Below, piece after piece: positions 17,056 through 27,223 of a stretch of DNA of 57,218 nucleotides. The notes under the pieces were generated by a model, which saw only the letters and a list, made by a program, of their open reading frames with translations, searched no databases and was not told where the DNA came from. The position numbers were made by a program, and so were the translations under genes. How positions within the stretch are numbered: position 1 is the first letter of the stretch; every line of letters starts with the position of its first letter. The stretch comes from Acidobacteriaceae bacterium (GTDB lineage Bacteria > Acidobacteriota > Terriglobia > Bryobacterales > Bryobacteraceae), in the NCBI GenBank assembly GCA_019240405.1, contig JAFAYL010000018.1, forward strand, positions 1 through 57,218, given 5' to 3'.

Positions 17056-17886
17056 TTGGCAACTCCTCAACAACAGATACAGCAGCTTAGAGAGCCCGCG
17101 ATCACGCCTGGGGAAGGAGATGCGCAACGGGTGCAGCACGACGCGAAACTGAGCGCGCGGGATCTCAACTTTTTCTACGGCACCTTTCAGGCGCTGCACG
17201 ATATCAGCATCGATATCGCGACCCACAAAATCACGGCGTTCATAGGACCTTCCGGCTGCGGAAAATCAACCTTTCTCCGGACGATGAACCGGATGAACGA
17301 AGCGCTTCGAAACACTCGGGTGGAAGGCAATTTGGTCCTCGATGGCGAGAACCTCTTCTCAATGGATGTAACCGATGTCCGGAGAAGGGTAGGAATGGTG
17401 TTTCAGAAATCGAATCCATTCCCAAAAACAATTTTCGATAACGTCGCATATGGGTTGCGAGTTAATGGAATTCATCGAAGATCTCATCTCGAAGAGGCGG
17501 TTCAAAAGAGTCTCCAGCATGCGGCCCTGTGGACCGAAGTAAAAGATAAACTCAACAAGCCGGCGGCGGCGCTATCGGGAGGTCAGCAGCAGAGGCTGTG
17601 TATCGCTCGAGCGCTGGCCGTTGAACCGGAGGTGTTGCTGCTCGATGAGCCATGTTCCGCGCTTGACCCGATCGCGACGCTCAAAATCGAAGAGTTGCTG
17701 TTCGAGATCAAGAACATTACGACGCTTGTCATTGTTACTCACAACATGCAGCAGGCTGCGCGGGTGGCTGATTTTACCGGTTTCTTCTTACTCGGCAAAT
17801 TGATTGAGTTCAACGATACTAAAACTATTTTCCAGAATCCTAGTAAAAAAGAGACGGAGGATTACGTAACCGGCCGCTTCGGGTGA
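17056..17886 (+). CDS. pstB: Phosphate ABC transporter ATP-binding protein PstB
   Basis: 276 residues starting at TTG 17056, supported by AAGGAGA at 17044-17050. Walker [10 protein letters not shown], signature LSGGQQQR and Walker B VLLLDEP are intact, and [14 protein letters not shown] is the usual PstB opening. It powers phosphate import through PstCA. The first 30 or so residues (Gln-rich, QQQIQQL) form an extension compared with the usual length of about 250-260. phoU follows 27 bases downstream. Confidence 0.95.
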   Translation: MATPQQQIQQLREPAITPGEGDAQRVQHDAKLSARDLNFFYGTFQALHDISIDIATHKITAFIGPSGCGKSTFLRTMNRMNEALRNTRVEGNLVLDGENLFSMDVTDVRRRVGMVFQKSNPFPKTIFDNVAYGLRVNGIHRRSHLEEAVQKSLQHAALWTEVKDKLNKPAAALSGGQQQRLCIARALAVEPEVLLLDEPCSALDPIATLKIEELLFEIKNITTLVIVTHNMQQAARVADFTGFFLLGKLIEFNDTKTIFQNPSKKETEDYVTGRFG

Positions 17887-17913
17887 TGAGGCCGGAATGC
17901 GATGTAAAAAACC

Positions 17914-18591
17914 GTGCGTCATTTTGAACAAGAACTAGAAGTGCTCAAGGGAAAGCTGCTCGAGATGAGCGCCCTGGTGGAGAGCGCTGTTTACCGCAGC
18001 GTCCGGGGGGTCGTCGAAAGGAGCGAAGAACTGGCTCAACAGGTGCTCAAAACCGAGACGCGAGTTAACCAGCTCGAAATTGAGATTGACGATATGGCCA
18101 TCAGCCTGTTGGCGCTTCAGGCACCGCTGGCCGCAGACCTGCGTCTTATAACGGCCGCGATCAAGATCAACAACGACCTGGAGCGTATGGGTGATCTTTC
18201 GGTCAACATCGCTCAAAGCGCAATTTCACTGGTGAGAGAGCCGGTGATTCGCCCCCTGATCGATATCCCGCATATCGCAGGGTTGGCCCAAGGCATGGTT
18301 CGGAAAGCGCTCGATGCGTTTGTCAATCGAGACGCGGAACTGGCGCGCAGTGTGCTCGCTTCAGACGATGCCGTGGATAATATGCGCACCGCGAGCTATC
18401 ACGAACTGATCAGCTTCATGGAAAGCAATCCGCAGCAAATTCCGCAAGCGCTTCATTTACTTTCGGTGGTGCGGAATCTAGAGCGGATCGCGGATCACTC
18501 GACGAACATCGCCGAAGATGTGCTGTTTCTGGTGAAAGGTATTGACGTGCGCCACCATAACGAAGAGCGAACGGCTATGGTGCAGACCTAG
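17914..18591 (+). CDS. phoU: Phosphate signalling regulator PhoU
   Basis: 225 residues from GTG 17914, giving the usual beginning (V/M)RHFEQEL. Two similar three-helix halves carry the metal-binding E/DxxxD patterns NNDLERMGDLSVNIAQ and VRNLERIADHSTNIAED. PhoU links the Pst transporter to the PhoR kinase and shuts the Pho response off when phosphate is plentiful. It is the last gene of the pst operon, followed by a hairpin shared with the convergent gatB. Confidence 0.95.
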   Translation: MRHFEQELEVLKGKLLEMSALVESAVYRSVRGVVERSEELAQQVLKTETRVNQLEIEIDDMAISLLALQAPLAADLRLITAAIKINNDLERMGDLSVNIAQSAISLVREPVIRPLIDIPHIAGLAQGMVRKALDAFVNRDAELARSVLASDDAVDNMRTASYHELISFMESNPQQIPQALHLLSVVRNLERIADHSTNIAEDVLFLVKGIDVRHHNEERTAMVQT

Positions 18592-18600
18592 GCCACATAT

Positions 18601-18633
18601 GGGACCTCGCGTTTCGCGGCTGCGATCCCTTTT
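18601..18633 (+). terminator. Hairpin terminator after phoU
   Basis: GGGA-CC-TCGC pairs with GCGA-TCCC (18601-18629) around an 11-base loop with a CC bulge, followed by TTTT. It sits between the phoU stop and the end of the convergent gatB, the expected place for a terminator of the pst-phoU operon. Confidence 0.55.
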
Positions 18634-20098
18634 AGCCAAGCTTCTTTTTTAAAAGTTCACCCACGGCGGCTGGGTTTGCTTGGCCGCGGCTCGCCTTCAT
18701 AATCTGCCCAACGAGAAAACCCAGCACTGCCGTCTTACCATTCTTGAATTGTTCGACCTGTTTTGGATTCGCGGCGAGCACGTCGTCGACAATCTGTTCG
18801 AGGGCTCCGGCGTCCGAGATCTGGCGAAGGCCCTCCCGATCCATAACGGCTGCGGCCGGCTCACCCGTTTCAAACATCTTGGGCAGGAGTTCCTTCGCAA
18901 GCTTGCCGGAAAGATCGCCTCGAGTAATCAGGGACACCAATTGCCCCAAGTGCTCCGCGCGAACCGGTGAGGCAGAAATCTCTTTTCCGCTCGCTTTCAA
19001 AAGAGCGGAAAGATCGCCGGTGATCCAGTTGGCTGCAGATCGCGGGTCGGCTCCGGCTCTTACTGCCGCTTCGAAGTAATCGCCCACCTCGCGTGTCGAA
19101 GTTAGCACTTGCGCATCATACTCCCGCAAGCCGTACTGGCTCACAAATCTCTCTCGCCGCCCGGCCGGCAACTCCGGAAGCCGGGTTCGTACTTCGTTCA
19201 GCCAGTGTTCGCTGATGCGAAGGGGAACGAGATCAGGCTCAGGAAAATAGCGATAATCATGCGCGTGCTCTTTGCTACGCATCCCGACCGTGTTCCCGGT
19301 TTCGACGTTGAACAATCGGGTCTCCTGCATAACCTGTCCGCCTGATTCAATCAGTTCAACCTGGCGCTCGATTTCATGCTCGAGTGCCATTTTGAGGAAT
19401 CGGAATGAGTTCAGATTCTTGACCTCAGCCTTCGTGCCGAATTTATCGGCGCCTCTCGGCCGCACTGAAACGTTCGCATCGCAGCGCAGTTGTCCCTTTT
19501 CCATGTCACAATCGGAGACTCCGATATATTGCAGGACTTGCTTGAGCTCAGTGAGATACGCATATGCTTCATCTGGTGACCGCATGTCCGGATCGCTAAC
19601 GATTTCGATGAGCGGAGTGCCGCACCGGTTCAGGTCAACATATGTATAGCGATCGGAATCCAGGAATCCTTCGTGAAGGCTCTTGCCGGCATCGTCCTCC
19701 ATGTAAACGCGTGTCACCCCGATCCGCTTCTTGCCGGGCCCAGGCAAATCCACATACCCGTGCTCCGCAAGCGGCTGATCGTATTGAGAGATTTGATAGC
19801 CCTTCGGCAAATCGGGATAGAAATAGTTCTTTCGGGCGAATCGCGAGAACGAATTAACCCGGCAATGCAGCGCGATGGCGGCGCTCATCGCGAGCTCGAC
19901 CGCTTGCCGGCTGAGCACCGGCAATGCCCCGGGCAAGCCGAGGCAAACGGGACATACGTTCGTGTTAGGAGCCGCGCCAAATTCAACGGGACAGGTGCAG
20001 AAAATCTTGGTTTTCGTGCCTAGCTGGACGTGCACTTCGAGGCCAATCACAGGCTCGTATTTTGTGAGGACGTCGTCAGCAAGAGCAACGGAAGACAT
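18632..20098 (-). CDS. gatB: Aspartyl/glutamyl-tRNA(Asn/Gln) amidotransferase subunit B
   Basis: 488 residues. GatB, with GatA and GatC, converts misacylated Glu-tRNA(Gln) or Asp-tRNA(Asn) to the amide form. The start YEPVIGLEVHVQLGTKTKIFC, the zinc Cys set (FCTCPVEFGAAPNTNVCPVC), GYQISQYDQPLAEHGYVDL, and the C-terminal YqeY-like tail (LVGQIMKASRGQANPAAVGELL) are all characteristic. gatA and gatC are not in the window, so the subunit genes are dispersed. The presence of GatB implies the organism makes Gln-tRNA or Asn-tRNA by transamidation. Confidence 0.97.
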   Translation of the reverse strand: MSSVALADDVLTKYEPVIGLEVHVQLGTKTKIFCTCPVEFGAAPNTNVCPVCLGLPGALPVLSRQAVELAMSAAIALHCRVNSFSRFARKNYFYPDLPKGYQISQYDQPLAEHGYVDLPGPGKKRIGVTRVYMEDDAGKSLHEGFLDSDRYTYVDLNRCGTPLIEIVSDPDMRSPDEAYAYLTELKQVLQYIGVSDCDMEKGQLRCDANVSVRPRGADKFGTKAEVKNLNSFRFLKMALEHEIERQVELIESGGQVMQETRLFNVETGNTVGMRSKEHAHDYRYFPEPDLVPLRISEHWLNEVRTRLPELPAGRRERFVSQYGLREYDAQVLTSTREVGDYFEAAVRAGADPRSAANWITGDLSALLKASGKEISASPVRAEHLGQLVSLITRGDLSGKLAKELLPKMFETGEPAAAVMDREGLRQISDAGALEQIVDDVLAANPKQVEQFKNGKTAVLGFLVGQIMKASRGQANPAAVGELLKKKLG

Positions 20099-20275
20099 GA
20101 TCTGATTCTACGGCGCGTCACCCGGAAGCATTCCGGCGAGTGAGGCATAAGAGGCACGCACGCGGTAAGCCTTTTGCTTGCTTTCTAAATCTGATAGCCT
20201 ATTGATTCGGTGCTGCGGCTCGGGGAGAGCCGGAGTTCACGCTTTCTATCTATGCCCTTGCGCGAAAGCGGCCAC

Positions 20276-20686
20276 ATGGAGAAGACCCAGACAACACTCG
20301 AATCAAGTCTAGAGAGCGTGGATCAAGCAGAGGCGATCGCGGTAGATGAAGCGCGAAAGCTCGGGTTCGATGAGGACGGCCAAGCGCAGTTTGGGATGGC
20401 TGTGCGCGAGGTGATGGTGAACGCGGTGGTGCACGGGAACCGGTACAACCAGAAAAAGAAGGTTCATCTGGAGATTGAACGCTCCAAAGACAGCCTGGCG
20501 TTCACACTGGGTGATGAGGGTGAAGGATTCGACTTCAACTCGCTTCCGGATCCCCTCGCTCCGGAGAATCTGTTGCGCCAGTCGGGGCGCGGTTTGATGC
20601 TGGCACGTGCGTTTGTGGACGGCTTTGACCTCCATCCTCGTGCGGGCGGCGGCACGGAAGTTCGTCTGGTCAAGAATTTACACTAG
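20276..20686 (+). CDS. Anti-sigma-factor-type Ser/Thr kinase (RsbW/SpoIIAB-like ATPase)
   Basis: About 136 residues from ATG 20276; starts at 20252 and GTG 20210 are alternatives without better ribosome sites. It is a lone GHKL ATPase domain: N box VREVMVNAVVHGNRYN, G1 DEGEGFD, and SGRGLMLARAFVD near the end. Such proteins hold a sigma factor or its regulator and phosphorylate a STAS antagonist. The STAS gene follows 46 bases downstream, which supports a partner-switching pair. No sigma factor or PP2C phosphatase gene lies alongside, so the target is unknown. Confidence 0.88.
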   Translation: MEKTQTTLESSLESVDQAEAIAVDEARKLGFDEDGQAQFGMAVREVMVNAVVHGNRYNQKKKVHLEIERSKDSLAFTLGDEGEGFDFNSLPDPLAPENLLRQSGRGLMLARAFVDGFDLHPRAGGGTEVRLVKNLH

Positions 20687-20732
20687 GCCTTTATGGACCT
20701 TTTGAGTGGCTCATGCACATTAGGAGGGAGAA

Positions 20733-21077
20733 GTGAGTGTTAAATTGACGTCCCGCCAGGTTGGCGATGTGACCGTAATTGATGCGGCCGGGCGAATCAC
20801 GTTAGGTGAGGGCGCGAGTGCGTTCCGCGACATGATTCGCGATCTTGCGGCGAAGGGCAATAAGAAACTGTTGGTGAATTTGGCGGACGTGTCCTATATC
20901 GACAGCTCCGGCATCGGCGAAATGGTATCGGGATTTACGACGGTTACGAATCAGGGCGGAAAACTCAAATTAGTCGGGCTGTCTAAGCGCGTGAAAGACC
21001 TGCTTCAGATCACGAAGCTTTATACCGTATTCGAAGCGTTCGATGACGAAGCGGACGCAGTTCGCAGTTTCGCCTGA
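20733..21077 (+). CDS. STAS-domain anti-sigma factor antagonist (RsbV/SpoIIAA-like)
   Basis: 114 residues from GTG 20733 with a strong AGGAGGGAG site ending 3 bases upstream. The STAS fold is clear: VTVIDAAGRITLGEG, KLLVNLADVSYIDSSGIGEMV and a final helix. The Ser phosphorylated by the partner kinase lies in DSSGIGE. Unphosphorylated antagonist binds the RsbW-type kinase and releases its target. It forms a two-gene unit with the kinase upstream. Confidence 0.93.
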   Translation: MSVKLTSRQVGDVTVIDAAGRITLGEGASAFRDMIRDLAAKGNKKLLVNLADVSYIDSSGIGEMVSGFTTVTNQGGKLKLVGLSKRVKDLLQITKLYTVFEAFDDEADAVRSFA

Positions 21078-21140
21078 GCAGGCGCTTGCAGAAGATCACA
21101 CTCCGAGTACAGCTATAAAGAGAGTTAGCGCTAGCTGTCT

Positions 21141-22340
21141 CTAGAGTATCTGCCTCAAAAGCGGGGTTCGCCGGAAGACGGCGGCAGTCAAGACAAACGA
21201 AACGATTATCCCGAATCCCGTGAGCAAGCCGAACTTGAGCAGTGGGTTCCAGGAGAAACCGTGTAGTAAGCGGGCTCCAGCAATCACAATCGGCGGATGG
21301 AACACATAGACGCCAAAGGCATTGTCGGAGAGAAATTTGCCGAGCCTTCCCTGCGAGTTGAAGTGTTCGCGGAAGAGCGCGAGCAGGCCGAGGCTCATGG
21401 CGACGCAAGTAAACGATTCCCAGAGATCCAGGGCCGCGCTTTGCCAGTGCCAACCTCCAAAAAATGCGCTCGCGTGTCCAGTGAGCGCGCCGCCTTTCGA
21501 CAGCATGGTGAACCAGGCAGCGAAGCCCAGGGGAAGCACGATCACCAGCCATTTCATACCGGTGGCGAATGAGAGTTTCGGGAGCCATTCGCCGCGGGCC
21601 GCTAGAATGCCGGCGCTGAAGAGCAGAATGTATTGTGAGAAATCTCCGAGGTGCATATTCAGGAATGTCACGCCCGGGAGCATCAGCCGGATGAGAAATT
21701 CAAACGCGGCCATTCCGAATGCGAAGGCGATCAGCTTGAGACTGCCAGGAGGCGATTTTTCTTCTTGCTTATTCGAGAGCCGGGCACGGAACCGGCTCGG
21801 GGACCGCGTTACAGCATAAACGACAGAAAAGATCAGCAGTGCGAGACAGAACCACAAAGGGCCGTTTTCCTGCATGAACTGTCCGTTGCGGATGTGCTTG
21901 ATCCATTCGTTAGCGAATGAGGTGGGCTCGGTCGAGTTCCAGGAGTGAGAGAAGAAGTATTCGGTAACCGGCCCAAGTATGAACATGTAGAACAACACGG
22001 GCAGCCCTAGACGAAAGGCGCGGTCGCGCACAAATCGTGCGAATCCTTTGCGGTCGAAGGATGAGGGAACGAAGTATCCGGCGACAAAGAATAGCAATCC
22101 CATGAAGAAGGATTGCAGGTACATCTGCCAAGCAGCGAAGAACAGCAGGGTGGCAGGCGTTATCGGCCTACGGTCGGTGAAATACCAGTTGCCCAATGGG
22201 CTATAGGTATCCGCGGCGTGCATGCTGATGACCAGCAGGATCATGGTCCAGCGCAAGTTGTCCACATACGCCAGGCGCGCGCGGACTGCCTGCCCTGTAA
22301 TCAGGACTTCTTGTGTACGCGTTGGATAGCCATCGGCCAA
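21141..22340 (-). CDS. Acyltransferase family 3 membrane protein (OpgC/OafA-like)
   Basis: 399 residues with about ten membrane segments. The opening RARLAYVDNLRWTMILLVISMHAADTYS is typical of acyltransferase-3 proteins, which transfer acyl groups to sugars on the envelope or to exported glycans. RPITPATLLFFAAWQMYLQ and GPLWFCLALLIFSVVYA also fit. The apparent start is TTG 22340, just after the pgi stop codon; the true start could be the GTG at the VDNLRW position. It is co-directional with pgi and probably read through from it. The substrate cannot be deduced. Confidence 0.85.
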   Translation of the reverse strand: MADGYPTRTQEVLITGQAVRARLAYVDNLRWTMILLVISMHAADTYSPLGNWYFTDRRPITPATLLFFAAWQMYLQSFFMGLLFFVAGYFVPSSFDRKGFARFVRDRAFRLGLPVLFYMFILGPVTEYFFSHSWNSTEPTSFANEWIKHIRNGQFMQENGPLWFCLALLIFSVVYAVTRSPSRFRARLSNKQEEKSPPGSLKLIAFAFGMAAFEFLIRLMLPGVTFLNMHLGDFSQYILLFSAGILAARGEWLPKLSFATGMKWLVIVLPLGFAAWFTMLSKGGALTGHASAFFGGWHWQSAALDLWESFTCVAMSLGLLALFREHFNSQGRLGKFLSDNAFGVYVFHPPIVIAGARLLHGFSWNPLLKFGLLTGFGIIVSFVLTAAVFRRTPLLRQIL

Positions 22341-22341
22341 T

Positions 22342-23997
22342 TTAGCCGTGGCTCGCTTTCCTGTACCGGCGGATCAAGTTGTTTGTTGAGCTGTCGTGAT
22401 TGAGTGGGGGCTCCTCGGCGCTCTCCAGCTCAGGAATGATGCGCTGAGCGAGCACTTTGCCAAGCTCGACGCCCCATTGATCGAAAGAATCGATTTTCCA
22501 GATCGCACCTTGTGTGAAGACGCTGTGCTCGTAGAGTGCAACGAGTTTGCCGAGCGTTTCGGGCGTGAGGCGCTCGGCAAGAATCATGTTTGAGGGCCGG
22601 TTGCCTTCGAACACACGATGGGGCACAAGCCAGTCGGGGGTGCCTTCAGCCTTGACTTGCTCCGCGGTTTTTCCGAAGGCGAGCGCCTCAGCTTGTGCAA
22701 ACACGTTCGCGATAAGCATGTCATGATGCCGGCCGAGCGGATTGAGCGTTTCAGTGAACGCAATAAAGTCGCAAGGGATCAGTTTGGTCCCTTGATGGAT
22801 TAGCTGATAGAAGGAGTGCTGTCCATTTGTTCCCGGCTCGCCCCAATAGATGGGGCCGGTTTGATAGGTAACTTCCTTCCCATCGAGCGTGACGTGCTTG
22901 CCGTTGCTCTCCATCGTTAATTGCTGGAGGTAGGCCGGGAATCGTTTCAGGTACTGATCGTATGGCAACACCGCGACTGTTTCCGCCTCGAAAAAGTCGG
23001 CATACCAGACTCCCAGCAGGCCCATGAGCACGGGTAAATTGCGCTCAAAGGGCGCGGAACGAAAATGCTCGTCCATTTGGTGGAAGCCGTCCAGCATGGC
23101 GCGAAAGTTATCGGGTCCGATAGCGAGCATCGTCGACAGACCGATCGCCGAATCCATGGAATATCGGCCGCCGACCCAATCCCAGAACTCGAACATGTTA
23201 GCCGTATCGATGCCGAATTTGGCGACTTCCTTCGCGTTTGTCGAGACCGCGACGAAGTGCTTGCTGACTGAGTTCTCATCGCCGCCGAAGCCCTTGACTG
23301 ACCATTCGCGAGCGGTGTGGGCGTTCGCCATTGTTTCGAGCGTTGTAAATGTTTTCGAAGAGACGATGAAGAGGGTTTCCGCCGGATCCAGGTCGTGAAC
23401 CGCTTCAGCGAAGTCGGTAGCATCGACATTCGAAACAAATCGGAACGTCATGCTTCGTTCGCTGTAATGCCGGAGAGCTTCATAGGCCATAACGGGCCCG
23501 AGATCCGATCCCCCGATGCCGATGTTGATCACGTTGCGAATGCGTTTGCCGGTAAAGCCTTTCCATTCGCCGTTTCGGACGCGATTACAGAAATCGGCCA
23601 TTTTATCGAGCACGGCATGTACATCCGGTACAACATTGTGCCCGTCGACCAGGATCGACGCATCCCTCGGAGCGCGCAGGGCTATATGAAGAACAGCCCG
23701 GTTTTCGGTGACATTAATCTTGTCGCCTCGGAACGTCGCGTCGATGCGGTCGCGCAAGCCGGATTGTTCGGCAAGCTGGACAAGCAACTCGATGGTTTCA
23801 TCAGTAATGCGATTCTTCGAATAATCGAGAAAAAGGCCGGTGGCCTCGACGGTGAGGCGTTCGCCCCGCTGAGCATCGTCGGCAAACATGTGCCGCAGGT
23901 GCAGCTCGCGGACCTTTTTATAGTGCGCCTCAAGAGCTCGCCACGCCGGGCGTTTCCTGGGCCGGCGAGTTACTAGCGCCTTTGCAGCTTCTGCCAT
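22342..23997 (-). CDS. pgi: Glucose-6-phosphate isomerase
   Basis: 551 residues, the usual length of bacterial Pgi. It interconverts glucose-6-phosphate and fructose-6-phosphate in the cytoplasm. Diagnostic stretches include [55 protein letters not shown] and [23 protein letters not shown]. The start at 23997 has GGAGGGG upstream on the minus strand (24004-24010). The acyltransferase gene follows immediately. Confidence 0.97.
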   Translation of the reverse strand: MAEAAKALVTRRPRKRPAWRALEAHYKKVRELHLRHMFADDAQRGERLTVEATGLFLDYSKNRITDETIELLVQLAEQSGLRDRIDATFRGDKINVTENRAVLHIALRAPRDASILVDGHNVVPDVHAVLDKMADFCNRVRNGEWKGFTGKRIRNVINIGIGGSDLGPVMAYEALRHYSERSMTFRFVSNVDATDFAEAVHDLDPAETLFIVSSKTFTTLETMANAHTAREWSVKGFGGDENSVSKHFVAVSTNAKEVAKFGIDTANMFEFWDWVGGRYSMDSAIGLSTMLAIGPDNFRAMLDGFHQMDEHFRSAPFERNLPVLMGLLGVWYADFFEAETVAVLPYDQYLKRFPAYLQQLTMESNGKHVTLDGKEVTYQTGPIYWGEPGTNGQHSFYQLIHQGTKLIPCDFIAFTETLNPLGRHHDMLIANVFAQAEALAFGKTAEQVKAEGTPDWLVPHRVFEGNRPSNMILAERLTPETLGKLVALYEHSVFTQGAIWKIDSFDQWGVELGKVLAQRIIPELESAEEPPLNHDSSTNNLIRRYRKASHG

Positions 23998-24150
23998 ATC
24001 GAACCCCTCCTGTACCTATCCGGGCGTCTGGAACACCTCCCGTTGGAGCCGGTCCCATTCCACCATCCTTATTTAGTACAGCAGGTCAGGTGACGCATTC
24101 TGGGCTGTGAAAAAGCTCAACTGAGATAAGTACTTCGCAAACGGCACTAT

Positions 24151-24882
24151 ATGAGCACGACCGTGTCTACATCCCTAGGCGCTATGCCCGTATCGTCCCC
24201 CGAATCCTTGCGTTCGCCGCGGACGGAAACCGCTCCAGTGGAGATTCTGCTGGCCGATGAGTTGACACTTGTTCGGGAAGGCTTGGCCGCCCTTTGCAAC
24301 TCCATCCCCGGTTTTCGCGTAATTGCCCAGGCCGGGAGTGCCGCGAGCGCGCTGGCTGAGATCGAGCGCCTGGAGCCCGCTGTGGCCTTGCTGGACCTTG
24401 GGCTTTCCGACTTGGCAGCCACGGAACTGATTCGCCGCGTGCGAGAACAGGGCCTGCGTACTCGATGTGCCGTGTTGTCCACGCGCAAGGACCGTAAAAC
24501 TGTACTCGAGGTACTGCGCGCCGGGGCATGCGGCTTTCTACTCAAAAGTTCGAGTCCGCAGCAGATGGCCGAAGCTCTTGCCCAGTTCACGCAAGGCGGG
24601 ATCTACGTGTCGCCTCAAATTGAGGTGATGTCGCTTTTCGATGACGCGGGCGCGCGGAATCGGACATCAGACCCGATCGAGACGTTGAGTACCCGTGAAT
24701 TCCAAGTCTTTTCGCTGCTGGTCGAGGGCGTTCGCGCGAAGGAAATTGCGGCGCGTCTTTCTCTCAGCCCCAAAACGGTGGATACATACCGGTCGAGCTT
24801 GATGCGCAAGCTGGACATCCACGATGTGGCGGGCCTGGTAAAGTTCGCGATCAAGCGCGATCTGGCCGAGCTTCCGGGCTAG
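24151..24882 (+). CDS. NarL/LuxR-type response regulator
   Basis: 243 residues. After a 30-residue Ser/Pro-rich lead, a receiver domain begins (VEILLADELTLVREGLAAL). The phosphate-accepting Asp is in VALLDLGLSD, the Thr/Ser position in CAVLSTRKD, and the Lys in FLLKSSS. One acidic residue of the usual DD pair is Glu (ADE), which many regulators tolerate. A C-terminal LuxR helix-turn-helix follows (LSTREFQVFSLLVEGVRAKEIAARLSLSPKTVDTYRSSLMRKL). No kinase gene is adjacent, so its signal and targets are unknown. Confidence 0.92.
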   Translation: MSTTVSTSLGAMPVSSPESLRSPRTETAPVEILLADELTLVREGLAALCNSIPGFRVIAQAGSAASALAEIERLEPAVALLDLGLSDLAATELIRRVREQGLRTRCAVLSTRKDRKTVLEVLRAGACGFLLKSSSPQQMAEALAQFTQGGIYVSPQIEVMSLFDDAGARNRTSDPIETLSTREFQVFSLLVEGVRAKEIAARLSLSPKTVDTYRSSLMRKLDIHDVAGLVKFAIKRDLAELPG

Positions 24883-25059
24883 CACGGTCCATATCCGCTC
24901 ACAGAGCAGAAGAACAATCAAAACTCACCGTCCGGTCATTGCCTCGAGCGCCTCATGCGGATCTTGCCCTAGTTGTTCTGTTACGCTAAGTTCTTGACGT
25001 TTGTATCGGAGTCCGAATTTCTCCTTCCCAGCGACTAATCTGACTTCTCGCCTTCCAGC

Positions 25060-26067
25060 GTGCCTCACTGTTGCACTCTAATACCCGGAGACGGAATCGG
25101 TCCGGAAGTCGCGAATGCAGCGGTTCGCGCAATCGAGGCTGCAGGAGTCGACATCCAGTGGCGCCGCGCCGAGCTCAACCAAGCCATTATTCTCGAGTCG
25201 GGAAAAACACTCCCGAAATATCTCCTCGATTCGTTGCGCGAAACCCGAGTGGGTCTGAAAGGTCCCGTGACGACTCCTGTGGGTGAGGGCTTTCAAAGCG
25301 TAAATGTCGCGCTACGAAAAACGCTCGATCTGTTTGCTAACGTGCGCCCGGTGCGAACCTTGCCAGGCATCAAAACGCGCTTCGACGACCTACCTATCGA
25401 CATGGTCATTTTTCGGGAAAATACGGAAGATCTTTATTCGGGCCTGGAGCACGAGATCGTCAAAGACGTGGTTACCAGCTTAAAAGTCATTACGCGAACC
25501 GCATCCATCCGCATCGCGCAGTATGCCTTCAATTACGCCCGCGTGAATGGGCGCAAGCGTGTTACTGCGATTCATAAAGCGAACATTATGAAACTTGCCG
25601 ACGGTCTGTTTCTTCGCTGCTGCCGCGAGGTCTCGGGCGATTATCCCGAAATTCAATACAAGGAAATGATTGTGGACAATGCCTCAATGCAGCTCGTGCT
25701 TCGGCCGGAAACTTTCGACGTTCTGCTGCTCCCCAACTTGTATGGCGACATCGTCTCAGATCTGGCAGCCGGACTTGTAGGCGGACTAGGAATTGTTCCT
25801 GGCGCAAATATGGGCGAGAGTTATGCGGTGTTCGAGGCCGTGCATGGCAGCGCGCCCGATATCGCGGGTCAGGGAAAAGCGAATCCCACGGCTCTCATGA
25901 TGTCGTCGGTAATGCTGCTCATCCACATAGGTGAAACCCAAGCCGCGCACAAGCTTCAGGCGGCAGTGGAAGCTGTTTATCGCGAAGGTAAGCATCTTAC
26001 CGGCGACTTGGGGGGCACAGCGTCAACAGAAGAATTTACCGGCGCTGTGTTGAGGGCAATTCAGTAA
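25060..26067 (+). CDS. NAD-type isocitrate dehydrogenase (isocitrate/isopropylmalate dehydrogenase family)
   Basis: 335 residues from GTG 25060. The family oxidises and decarboxylates 2-hydroxy acids. Motifs: TLIPGDGIGPEV, substrate loop GFQSVNVALRKTLDLFANVRPV, FRENTEDLYSGLEHE, the catalytic Tyr and Lys regions, NLYGDIVSDLAAGLVGGLGIVPGAN and FEAVHGSAPDIAGQGKANP. SVNVALRK and the NTEDLYSG loop fit isocitrate rather than isopropylmalate, and the short length fits the NAD-linked type. It therefore probably belongs to the citrate cycle. It is convergent with gap. Confidence 0.88.
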   Translation: MPHCCTLIPGDGIGPEVANAAVRAIEAAGVDIQWRRAELNQAIILESGKTLPKYLLDSLRETRVGLKGPVTTPVGEGFQSVNVALRKTLDLFANVRPVRTLPGIKTRFDDLPIDMVIFRENTEDLYSGLEHEIVKDVVTSLKVITRTASIRIAQYAFNYARVNGRKRVTAIHKANIMKLADGLFLRCCREVSGDYPEIQYKEMIVDNASMQLVLRPETFDVLLLPNLYGDIVSDLAAGLVGGLGIVPGANMGESYAVFEAVHGSAPDIAGQGKANPTALMMSSVMLLIHIGETQAAHKLQAAVEAVYREGKHLTGDLGGTASTEEFTGAVLRAIQ

Positions 26068-26140
26068 CAAAATTAGCGCTCGTAATCCTAGTGCAATCCG
26101 GATACAACTTCCTCAATTCGAAGGTGTGCGAACTGGATCT

Positions 26141-27154
<1,014 letters not shown>

Positions 27155-27223
27155 CTATCTTACTGGCGGTAGCAAAATCGCTAGAACACCAATTGCAGAA
27201 GGTGAACCCTTATTGGCGCTGAT

